A stretch of 37,089 bases of DNA from positions 1 through 37,089 of the forward strand of contig JAGXTN010000034.1 of assembly GCA_018333455.1 (NCBI GenBank), given 5' to 3'. The position numbers and the translations under genes are program-made. The first letter of the stretch is position 1. Each line of letters starts with the position of its first letter. Shown one piece after another: positions 1 to 6,311 of this stretch. Origin of the DNA: Dethiobacter sp. Its GTDB lineage: Bacteria > Bacillota > Dethiobacteria > Dethiobacterales > Dethiobacteraceae. Below the pieces are notes generated by a model. The model worked only from the letters and a program-made list of their open reading frames with translations, did no database searches and was not told where the DNA came from.

Positions 1-28
1 AAGCTGATAAATCAACATGTTTATGCGT

Positions 29-59
29 TTTAATTTTCACCCATTGGGTGAAAATTAAA
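29..59. promoter_or_regulatory. Perfect 14-bp inverted repeat upstream of cooS
   Basis: Positions 29-42 and 46-59 are exact reverse complements separated by the three bases ATT. The arm is AT-rich at its outer end and has CACCC/GGGTG next to the loop. It is followed by an AT stretch without a long T run. It could be an operator or the terminator of a gene lying left of the window. Nothing in the sequence decides between these. Confidence 0.5.
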
Positions 60-138
60 TTTAGCTAAAACCCTGATGTTTTCTGATTTTAAGGCCATTT
101 TAAAATTGTTGACGTAGAATCTAGGTAATAGTAACAAG

Positions 139-171
139 GAGCGAACCGTTTTGGTTGGCTCTTTTCCTTTT
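139..171 (+). terminator. Terminator-like hairpin in the cooS leader
   Basis: GAGC-g-AACC (139-147) pairs with GGTT-g-GCTC (153-161) across a five-base loop and is followed by TTTTCCTTTT. This has the form of an intrinsic terminator. It either ends an upstream transcription unit outside the window or attenuates cooS, whose start lies 93 bases downstream. A TTGACG at 109-114 could be a -35 box for a transcript reading into this hairpin, but its -10 match (TAACAA, 132-137) is weak. A second short inverted repeat, TCATCTA (203-209) with TAGATGA (223-229), lies between the hairpin and the ribosome binding site. Confidence 0.55.
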
Positions 172-263
172 ATAAGCGATTTGCATCATTGAGCATACTT
201 GTTCATCTAGTAGAGACAATAATAGATGATGAAGTTGTGAAAAGAAATAAAGGAGGCTGTTGA

Positions 264-2393
264 ATGTCAATTAAAGATATTGTAAAATCGTATACGCGAA
301 GTGCAAAAAGAATGAGTGGAGATGAGAAAACCTTTGCTGCAGACTTGACCAGCAAAGACTTTAATGATCCCGCTGTCCACGAGCATACTCATGAAGCTAA
401 GGTGGATTATACGAAGATTAAGAAGTCACCCCCCATGGAAGAAGTCCATAAGTGGCAGAGAGATCATATCAAAACAGATGATCAAACCAAAGAAGGCTAC
501 CCCCTGAATGTAATTATTGATCCGACAATGCGGGAAATGTACCAGGTTGTAAATAATGCCGGTATGACCAACGTCTTCGACCGTTTTAGTGAACAGCAAC
601 CCACTCAATGTAAGTTTTGTATAGAAGGTCTATCCTGTCAGCTTTGTGCTAACGGCCCCTGCCGGATAAGCCAGAAAGCACCTCGGGGCGTGTGTGGTGT
701 TGATGCCCATACCATGGTGGCCAGAAACTTCATGTACCGCCACGTAACCATTGGTACATCGGCCAACATCTTCCACTGTCATCAAGCGGCAAGAACGCTA
801 AAGGCTGCTGGTGACCACCCTGAAAGTGGTTTAAAGATCCGTGACGCAGAAAAACTGAAAAAATATGCGGATATGGCTGGGCTAAACGCTAATCAATCAT
901 TAGAGAAGTTAGCTGTGGAGTTTGCAGAATGGGTTATCCGTGACATCCATGCACCCTTCCATATAGAATCCAAAACAGTAGAAGCATTTGCGCCCACGAA
1001 GAGAAAAGAACTCTGGCGGAAACTAGGCTTATTCCCTGGTGGCGGCTATAGTGAAGTTGCTTACGCACAAACACAATGTATGACCAACTTTACTTCCGAT
1101 CCCATTGAATTTTTACTGAGAAGCGTGCGTCTAGGCATTGCCAACGAATACCAAGGGTTGTTTATGCTGAACATCCTGCAGGAAATTTTAATGGGTACGC
1201 AGGAAATAACAATGAAAAAACAGAATATGGGCTTACTTAAAGAAAATAGAATTAATGTGATCACCAATGGTCACATGCCGCTGTTAGCCCACGTGGCCAT
1301 AGATCTGGCATCTAGTGATGAATGGCAGCAGAAAGCAAAAGATGCTGGAGCAGAGGGGATTCAAATCCTTGGGCATGTATGCGAGGGGCAGCAGCTCATC
1401 AATTATGAGGGAACCAACGACCAGAAATCCTACGTTGGGCAAGAGGGTGAATGGCTCTCTCAAGAATATTTGCTTGCCACAGGTGTGGTGGATCTGTTTA
1501 TGTTTGACTATAACTGCACTATGCCCACGATGCCCATTTTTGCTAAAAAATTTGGTACAAAACTTTTAAGCGCTCACCCAGTAATTAAGCTGCAAGGGAC
1601 GGAAACCCTTGACTTTATACCGGAAAAAATGAAAGAACAGGCAGCAAAGGCCCTGGAGATGGCGATTGAAGGCTTTAAAAAACGTAAGGCTGAGAACAGA
1701 GAAACGTATATACCGCCTCATGTTTCAGATTGCATGGTAGGCTTTAGCACAGAGTCTATCAAAAAAGCCTTGGGTGGAAGTTTACAACCTCTGATTGACC
1801 AAATAGCTAACGGTAACATTCGGGGGATAGCCACCATCGTCGGTTGTACCACTGCCCGTTACGGTCAAGGTGGAAGCAACATTTTTAAGATTACAAAGGG
1901 CTTAATCGAAAACAATATCCTGGTTCTCTCTGGCGGCTGTACATCATCAGTGATGGAGTATACAGGGCTCACCAATCCAAAAGCAGCGGATGAATGTGGT
2001 GAAGGACTAAAAGCTGTGTGCAAACAGTTAGGCATCCCACCTGTACTGTCTTACGGCGCCTGTGTAGATATTGGCAAGATGACCCATACAGCCATGGAAC
2101 TGGCAGATGCGTTAAACATTGACACTAATGCCCTGCCACTGGTTATCGGTGCACCGGAGTATCTGGAACAGAAAGCTGTGGCCGATGCCTGTACCGCCGT
2201 TGCTCTAGGCTGGCTTGTCCATGTAGCACCCGTGCCGTCCATTACCGGTAGTGATGTGGTGGTCAAAACCCTGACCGAGACCACGGAAACTCTAGGTCTA
2301 GGTAAAGTGGTTGTAGAAATGGATGCAGAGAATACAGTTCAGATCTACGTAGATCATATTGAGAAAAAACGCAAAGAATTAGGGTTAGGCTAG
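264..2393 (+). CDS. cooS: Anaerobic Ni-Fe-S carbon monoxide dehydrogenase, catalytic subunit
   Basis: CooS/AcsA-family enzyme that interconverts CO and CO2 in the cytoplasm as a homodimer. All C-cluster ligands known for the family are recognisable: His337 (NGHMP), Cys373 (GHVCEG), Cys418 (NCTMP), Cys528 (VGCTT), Cys559 (GGCTS) and Cys600 (GACVD). B-cluster cysteines fit Cys125, Cys128, Cys133 and Cys144. The bridging D-cluster motif is CX2C (Cys116, Cys119) with Ser124 where most CODHs have the second D-cluster cysteine; this is the form described for the [2Fe-2S] D-cluster of Desulfovibrio vulgaris CODH. At 709 residues it is longer than typical members (about 630-680) because of some 75-80 extra N-terminal residues without cysteine. 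AAAGGAGG sits seven bases before the ATG. No cooF, cooC or acs gene lies beside it within the window, so its electron partner and maturation factor are unknown. The family call is very secure; the physiological role is not. Confidence 0.97.
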   Translation: MSIKDIVKSYTRSAKRMSGDEKTFAADLTSKDFNDPAVHEHTHEAKVDYTKIKKSPPMEEVHKWQRDHIKTDDQTKEGYPLNVIIDPTMREMYQVVNNAGMTNVFDRFSEQQPTQCKFCIEGLSCQLCANGPCRISQKAPRGVCGVDAHTMVARNFMYRHVTIGTSANIFHCHQAARTLKAAGDHPESGLKIRDAEKLKKYADMAGLNANQSLEKLAVEFAEWVIRDIHAPFHIESKTVEAFAPTKRKELWRKLGLFPGGGYSEVAYAQTQCMTNFTSDPIEFLLRSVRLGIANEYQGLFMLNILQEILMGTQEITMKKQNMGLLKENRINVITNGHMPLLAHVAIDLASSDEWQQKAKDAGAEGIQILGHVCEGQQLINYEGTNDQKSYVGQEGEWLSQEYLLATGVVDLFMFDYNCTMPTMPIFAKKFGTKLLSAHPVIKLQGTETLDFIPEKMKEQAAKALEMAIEGFKKRKAENRETYIPPHVSDCMVGFSTESIKKALGGSLQPLIDQIANGNIRGIATIVGCTTARYGQGGSNIFKITKGLIENNILVLSGGCTSSVMEYTGLTNPKAADECGEGLKAVCKQLGIPPVLSYGACVDIGKMTHTAMELADALNIDTNALPLVIGAPEYLEQKAVADACTAVALGWLVHVAPVPSITGSDVVVKTLTETTETLGLGKVVVEMDAENTVQIYVDHIEKKRKELGLG

Positions 2394-2404
2394 GAGATGA
2401 AACA

Positions 2405-2430
2405 GGGGCTAGCCTGCGGTTAGCCCCTTT
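2405..2430 (+). terminator. Intrinsic terminator of cooS
   Basis: GGGGCTAGCC (2405-2414) pairs with GGTTAGCCCC (2418-2427), a ten-base stem including one G-T pair with a TGC loop, followed by TTT. It begins 11 bases after the cooS stop codon, so cooS is probably transcribed alone. Confidence 0.85.
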
Positions 2431-2447
2431 CATAAAAAAATACCACA

Positions 2448-2484
2448 GGAAGCATGGGGACGTGTTCTCGTGCTTCCTTTCTTT
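2448..2484 (+). terminator. Second hairpin downstream of cooS
   Basis: GGAAGCATG (2448-2456) pairs with CGTGCTTCC (2469-2477, one G-T pair) across a 12-base loop and is followed by TTTCTTTT. It may be a back-up terminator or a remnant of an inserted repeat. Confidence 0.55.
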
Positions 2485-2494
2485 TCATCCCACA

Positions 2495-2525
2495 AGCCAG
2501 CCTTCAAACGAGGGCTGGTTTTTTT
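2495..2525 (+). terminator. Third hairpin with T tract downstream of cooS
   Basis: AGCCAGCC (2495-2502) pairs with GGCTGGTT (2513-2520, one G-T pair) and runs into seven T residues (2519-2525). This is a convincing intrinsic terminator. Three terminator-like hairpins within 121 bases is more than one gene needs. Confidence 0.75.
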
Positions 2526-2599
2526 ATGCACAAGGCACGGCGGAAACAAACATTGATGAAGCCAACCTAGCCGCAACAATGCGGAACAAATGAGCATCC

Positions 2600-3057
2600 A
2601 CACCAAGGACGCAGAAACCTTCCTAACAGCGTTCACAAACATCGTCGGTTGCGTAGCGCTTCACAGCGTCGGTCACAACGGCAATGTCCCGGCTGCGGAT
2701 GCAGTCACAGATTGTCCGCTCCAAGCCGTATGCGGTCACCCTATGCCCGAACATCGTTTCCATCTGAACTGTACCCAGTTGGTGGAGTTCACGTTTAACT
2801 GAAAAAACGATAAACCCCTCCTCCCTGCGATTATTGGCATTATATCCTGTCGGCACAGTCACAGTATAATTGATTGGATCGCGGTCGGTTAGATCATGAA
2901 GGAACAACGCCGTTTCATGTGAGTAGATCAGCTTAGACCAGAAAATACAACCCCAAACTATGAAATATTGGCTCGTACATAAAAAATCACTCACCCCAAA
3001 AAATTTTGAGGTCAGTGAAATGTCTGAATAGTTAATTGCGGCTTTTAGAACCATCAA
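2600..3057 (-). pseudogene. Decayed AbiEi-type antitoxin gene fragment
   Basis: The minus-strand frame ending near 2623 carries the core of an AbiEi-family (type IV toxin-antitoxin) antitoxin. Recognisable pieces are IYSHETALFLHDLTDRDP, TVTVPTGYN, VKRELHQLG, MFGHRVTAYGLERTICDCIRSR and DAVKRYA. Upstream of IYSHETAL the reading frame continues, but it no longer resembles the N-terminal winged-helix region of the family. After DAVKRYA the frame breaks off at a stop instead of giving the usual C-terminal helices. No AbiEii toxin gene follows. I read it as a truncated, non-functional remnant. A functional short protein cannot be excluded, because 144 codons are open. Confidence 0.7.
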
Positions 3058-3081
3058 AGCTGCCGAAGACGGAAAAGAAAT

Positions 3082-3396
3082 TTAGATGATACGCTGCCAG
3101 TCGCGTCTTGCGTAAAGGATTCTCTCCACATCAACGACTTTTGACTTTTCGTTTATCGTCAAAAAGACAATATAGTTCTTTACGGGCAGCTTGCGATATC
3201 CTATCATTGCAAGTCTCTCATCCGTCACAAAAGTGCATTTTTGCTGCATAAGAGCAAGTCCCGCCATCGCTTCGTTCAAGGTATCCATCATCTTTATTGC
3301 CGTCATAGGCGCAGACAGTTGCGCGGAGATATATCTCACAATATCGCGAAGGTCGTTATCGGCAGGTTCAGATATCTCAACCCTATATCTTGCCAT
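3082..3396 (-). CDS. RelE/ParE-superfamily toxin
   Basis: A 104-residue protein with the size and pattern of ParE/RelE toxins: N-terminal YRVEISEPADNDLRDIVRYI, a central GYRKLPVKNYIVFLTI strand pair, and a C-terminal VVDVERILYARRDW, which is the family ending. Such toxins either cleave mRNA on the ribosome or poison gyrase; the sequence does not say which. The start ATG (3396) overlaps the antitoxin gene by 14 bases, so the two are translationally coupled. A longer in-frame start at 3435 would lie entirely inside the antitoxin gene and would add residues the family lacks. Confidence 0.9.
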   Translation of the reverse strand: MARYRVEISEPADNDLRDIVRYISAQLSAPMTAIKMMDTLNEAMAGLALMQQKCTFVTDERLAMIGYRKLPVKNYIVFLTINEKSKVVDVERILYARRDWQRII

Positions 3397-3655
3397 CTGT
3401 AATTTCCTGCCGGATGTCCCGCATGACATCTTCAAGAGGACGCTTCCTGCCCTCTGCTACCGCCGTCCTTCCCTCGTCAAGCAAGCGGTATAGTTCAAGC
3501 TTACCGCTTAGCATCTCATAAACCTCCATGCTCATAACGGCCAAATCACCCTGTCCGTTTTTCGTAATAAAGACAGGCTCCCTGCTTTCACGGCAGAATG
3601 TCGAAATTTCATTATAGTTATTCCTTAAGTCCGTACTGGATTTAATGTTTGGCAT
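3383..3655 (-). CDS. Phd/YefM-family antitoxin
   Basis: A 90-residue antitoxin, first gene of the pair. The N-terminal part (MPNIKSSTDLRNNYNEIS, then EPVFITKNGQGDLAVMSMEVYE) is the Phd/YefM DNA-binding fold. The C-terminal part (RLLDEGRTAVAEGRKRPLEDVMRDIRQEI) is the extended helix that would wrap and neutralise the toxin. The start at 3655 is set by AAGGAGG seven bases upstream; a longer in-frame start at 3727 would place the promoter inside the gene. It is expected to repress its own operon with the toxin as co-repressor, which fits the palindrome overlapping its promoter. Confidence 0.92.
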   Translation of the reverse strand: MPNIKSSTDLRNNYNEISTFCRESREPVFITKNGQGDLAVMSMEVYEMLSGKLELYRLLDEGRTAVAEGRKRPLEDVMRDIRQEITDGKI

Positions 3656-3668
3656 GAAATTATCCTCC

Positions 3669-3715
3669 TTGACTAATCTAAAGATATTATACACTAATTT
3701 CTTTAGATTAGTCAA
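3669..3715 (-). promoter_or_regulatory. Toxin-antitoxin promoter inside a perfect 15-bp inverted repeat
   Basis: On the minus strand TTGACT (3710-3715) and TATAAT (3686-3691) form a sigma-A promoter with an 18-base spacer. The same region holds an exact 15-bp inverted repeat (3669-3683 and 3701-3715) separated by 17 bases. One arm covers the -35 box and the other ends beside the antitoxin ribosome binding site. This is the layout expected of an autoregulated toxin-antitoxin operator. Confidence 0.88.
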
Positions 3716-3907
3716 GTATAATGACATAACAAGCTATTGTTGCGGCAGCTATGCAAGCAGTTGACAAAAATGTTACAGAATCGGGTGGGAGGGACCGAAC
3801 AGTTTTCCCGACATCCAACTCAACCGTACCTACCGTTCGGTATACGGCGGTTCCAATGTCCGATTATATAACAGAACTCATGGTGCTAAATTCTTTGTGG
3901 TTCCTTG

Positions 3908-3930
3908 GATAAACATTGTCACTGTTTATC
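3908..3930 (-). repeat. Inverted repeat spanning the aroE stop codon
   Basis: GATAAACA (3908-3915) and TGTTTATC (3923-3930) are exact reverse complements with a seven-base loop. The aroE stop codon (3926-3928) lies within one arm. There is no T tract on either side, so a classical terminator is unlikely. The 250 bases between this site and the antitoxin start hold no gene I can support. Confidence 0.5.
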
Positions 3931-4762
3931 TTCCATTAATTAAAGCTTTGCGCATAACCTCCACAGGCGGCTCTTGCCCCGTAAACAATCTAAACGCCCT
4001 TGTCCCCTGATGGAGCAGCATCCCCAGGCCATCCAGGCCTGGGTTTTTTAATTCGTCTGCATAAACAAGAAAATCTGTTGACATTTTCCCGTAGCGCAAA
4101 TCATAAAACATGGCACCGGCAGCAGCAGACAAATCCAGCAGCCACCCGCCGTCATCCCGTCTAAAAGGGGCTGCCAAGGTATTTACAAGCAACTTGGCAC
4201 CCACCAGAGCATCTGCCGGAACGGATGAAAGCGGAAAAACTCTAAAATTTTGTGCACCTAACGCCTCTGATATTTGCTGCGCTTTTTGCATTGTCCTGTT
4301 TATCAAGACAATATCTGTAACGCCGTTAGCTAGCAAAGCGGCGGCAACAGCTCTGGCCGAACCGCCTGCGCCTAGGATTGCCACTTTTTTCCCTTTAGGC
4401 TCAAAGCCGTAATCAAGAAGTGAATCAATAAAACCCTCGCCGTCTGTGTTATAACCGGTGAGGGTTCCGCTACTATTGACAATCGTGTTGACGGCGCCGC
4501 AGCGTTTAGCCGACACGTCTAGAGAATCAAGCATTGGGATTACTGCTTCTTTATATGGCACGGTAACGTTTAACCCGCTAAAACCCAAGGCACGGACGGC
4601 AGAGATAGCGGCGGCAAGGTTGGCGGCGGAGACGTGGAAAGGCACATAAAGATAGTTAAGCGCTAGAGCTTGGTAAGCAGCATTATGCATCGCCGGAGAA
4701 AGTGTATGGGTGATGGGATCACCTATCAGAGCAACTATTTTAGTCTGCCCGCTGATTTGCAT
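3926..4762 (-). CDS. aroE: Shikimate dehydrogenase
   Basis: NADP-dependent reduction of 3-dehydroshikimate to shikimate in aromatic amino acid synthesis. At 278 residues it has the usual length. The substrate motif LSPAMHN is at 21-27 and NVTVPYK ends in catalytic Lys71. AVNT (Asn92) and NTDGEGF with catalytic Asp107 follow, and the dinucleotide-binding GAGGSARA is at 131-138. The stretch after the Rossmann part, VNTLAAPFRRDD, departs from the common NTTPxGM, so cofactor-site details may differ. The ATG at 4762 lies eight bases after GGAAGGAG; the longer GTG at 4771 would overlap that site. It follows the exoD-like gene by 35 bases and is probably in its operon. yqeG and aroE are also near neighbours in Bacillus. 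Confidence 0.95.
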   Translation of the reverse strand: MQISGQTKIVALIGDPITHTLSPAMHNAAYQALALNYLYVPFHVSAANLAAAISAVRALGFSGLNVTVPYKEAVIPMLDSLDVSAKRCGAVNTIVNSSGTLTGYNTDGEGFIDSLLDYGFEPKGKKVAILGAGGSARAVAAALLANGVTDIVLINRTMQKAQQISEALGAQNFRVFPLSSVPADALVGAKLLVNTLAAPFRRDDGGWLLDLSAAAGAMFYDLRYGKMSTDFLVYADELKNPGLDGLGMLLHQGTRAFRLFTGQEPPVEVMRKALINGR

Positions 4763-4797
4763 GGAAAGCACTCCTTCCCTATTGCAACGCTCTCTTT

Positions 4798-5394
4798 TTA
4801 CATTTTACTTACAAAAAGCAAGCTGCCGTTTAAAATGGCAGTCAATAAGGCTGACAACAAAACGATGACGACTGCTGCTCCGCCAAAAACTCCCAGCGCA
4901 TAAAGTTTAGTGTTAAAAATAGTCAGGCTGATACCAATCAGCAAAATTACAGCAGCAAAAAGCGGGTTCAAAAAAGGGGTGGGCAAAACAATGAGCGATG
5001 ACATCAGCATCACAATCAGGCAGGCGACTCTCACAGCCGGCTCGCTGACCTGCACGTTCCTGCCACCGCCAAAGCGTTCCAACTTTTGGATCAGTGGGAC
5101 TCCCTTGGCAGCCAAGCTGTTCATCAGTTGGGGAGAAAGGTGACGGTGGCGCAAAAATGCGGGACACCACGGCACGCGTATGCCGAGCAAGCGTTGAAAA
5201 GACCATATAAACAAGAGGATGCCCATAGGGCTGCCTACGCCGGGCGGCAGCGGCACGAGTAGTGGCAAAGAAAGCAAAGCCAGCAGGAAACCGATACCCT
5301 GCCTGTCTATTTTCTCCAACAACTCACCAAGTGTCACTCCGTGCTCAGCATAACTACAAACAAGCTCTGTAATTCTCTGCGAAAGTTTCTCCAA
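4798..5394 (-). CDS. Exopolysaccharide synthesis ExoD-family membrane protein
   Basis: About 198 residues with the ExoD-family pattern: an N-terminal amphipathic part (LSQRITELV, TLGELLEKID), then GIGFLLALLSLPLLVPLPPG and SPMGILLFIWSFQRLLG. A middle soluble segment and two or three further hydrophobic helices (VACLIVMLMSSLIVLPTPFLNPLFAAVILL and the C-terminal stretch) follow. ExoD was named from exopolysaccharide defects in rhizobia, but its biochemical function is unknown. The best start is TTG at 5394, eight bases after GGAGG. An ATG out of frame sits between the two, and the longer in-frame start at 5469 has no good ribosome binding site. It is in the same direction as aroE and yqeG. Confidence 0.82.
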   Translation of the reverse strand: MEKLSQRITELVCSYAEHGVTLGELLEKIDRQGIGFLLALLSLPLLVPLPPGVGSPMGILLFIWSFQRLLGIRVPWCPAFLRHRHLSPQLMNSLAAKGVPLIQKLERFGGGRNVQVSEPAVRVACLIVMLMSSLIVLPTPFLNPLFAAVILLIGISLTIFNTKLYALGVFGGAAVVIVLLSALLTAILNGSLLFVSKM

Positions 5395-5465
5395 GCAACA
5401 TACCTCCAAAAGCCATTTCTTACGGTAAAAAAGCGACTTAGTGGCATTTTCAGCAGAAAACCTGC

Positions 5466-5621
5466 TCAACTATCAAGCCAACAAGGAGCCGAGCTGCCTG
5501 CAGTAAGCAAGTCAGTCAGCTTACAGTTAAGTTCCTCATGCAATTTTTCATAAATTACTTTCTTTTCAGCCGTGGTCAATGCTCTAATCAGCTCCATAGC
5601 TTCCAGTGGCTTGTCTTTCAT
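5466..5621 (-). CDS. Small 51-residue protein of unknown function
   Basis: An uninterrupted minus-strand ORF starts MKDKPLEAMELIRALTTAEK and ends APCWLDS. It begins with ATG preceded by GGAAGGTG nine bases upstream. It lies 44 bases after yqeG and 71 bases before the exoD-like start, in the same direction, so it fits as a middle gene of one operon. The sequence is a charged amphipathic helix-like segment (residues 1-38) followed by a short tail with Cys47-Trp48. I do not recognise a family. The ribosome binding site and placement support translation; conservation is untested. Confidence 0.5.
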   Translation of the reverse strand: MKDKPLEAMELIRALTTAEKKVIYEKLHEELNCKLTDLLTAGSSAPCWLDS

Positions 5622-5665
5622 CTGCCTGCACACCTTCCAGCAGCCTTTGTCCTAAGCAGTTATGC

Positions 5666-6142
5666 TTACAGTAAATTACGAAGGAAGATTTTTTCCACCA
5701 CGCGCATAAATTTTGTACCGATAATTTCTTGCTTGCTCATCGGCTTGACCAAAATCGTATACATGCCGGAACGATTGCCGCCCAAAATGTCTGTAAAAAG
5801 TTGGTCGCCCACAACGGCAATTTCGGCGGGCTGAAGGCTGAAATGGGAAGCTATCACACGAAAAGCAGTGCGGCGAGGCTTAAAGGCACCCGAGAGAGCG
5901 ATAACCCCTAATTTGGAAGAAACGCAATCCACCCGGGCATATGTGTTATTGGAAACAATGGCTATTTTCAGGCCGAAACTTCTCGCTTTGCCTACCCATT
6001 GCACTTGCTCTTCCTTTACTTCTGAACAACGCCAAGGAACCAAGGTATTGTCCAAATCAGCAATAATGGCTTTAATCCCTTGCTCTTTTAGGAAATCAAG
6101 TTTTATGTCATAGATGGAATCAACAATTTTATCCGGCCTCAA
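5666..6142 (-). CDS. yqeG: YqeG-family HAD-IIIA phosphatase
   Basis: A haloacid dehalogenase superfamily phosphatase of the YqeG type. Motif I is DLDNTLVPW with the nucleophile and acid/base aspartates. Motif II is IVSNN, the motif III lysine is in FKPRRTAF, and motif IV is GDQLFTDILGGNR. Length (158) matches the family. The physiological substrate is not established. The usable start is uncertain: TTG at 6142 gives MRPDKIVDSIYDI. Family members, however, begin a few residues earlier, and the upstream codons CTG AAA ATT (from 6151) keep that similarity and sit at a better distance from AGAGGTGAG. It is the first gene of the yqeG, small ORF, exoD-like, aroE run. Confidence 0.92.
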   Translation of the reverse strand: MRPDKIVDSIYDIKLDFLKEQGIKAIIADLDNTLVPWRCSEVKEEQVQWVGKARSFGLKIAIVSNNTYARVDCVSSKLGVIALSGAFKPRRTAFRVIASHFSLQPAEIAVVGDQLFTDILGGNRSGMYTILVKPMSKQEIIGTKFMRVVEKIFLRNLL

Positions 6143-6202
6143 AATTTTCAGGAGAACTCACCTCTTCTAAGTAGCAAACTCAAAGCAAAAATTTACAGCT
6201 TA

Positions 6203-6211
6203 ATTATACCA
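6203..6211 (-). promoter_or_regulatory. Extended -10 promoter for the yqeG operon
   Basis: Read on the minus strand this is TGGTATAAT, an extended -10 element (TGnTATAAT). It lies about 60 bases before the yqeG start. No good -35 box is seen at the usual distance, which is typical of extended -10 promoters. Confidence 0.6.
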
Positions 6212-6290
6212 TACTACGGACACAACTAAAAGATGCAGGAAAACCGTCAGCAAAGGAAAGGCTGGCATGCTGAGTTTACCAAACATCAGT

Positions 6291-6311
6291 TTGAATATTA
6301 AATTTATTCAA
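6291..6311 (-). repeat. Inverted repeat spanning the M23 gene stop codon
   Basis: TTGAATA (6291-6297) and TATTCAA (6305-6311) are reverse complements with a seven-base AT loop. The TAA stop of the M23 peptidase gene (6304-6306) is part of the structure. It lacks a T tract and is AT-rich, so a chance match is possible. Confidence 0.35.

Noticed and set aside
3731-3925. Possible gene remnant between the antitoxin promoter and aroE
   Set aside because: One + strand frame is open for some 50 codons around NRTYRSVYGGSNVRLYNRT, but it has no start or ribosome binding site and I recognise no family.
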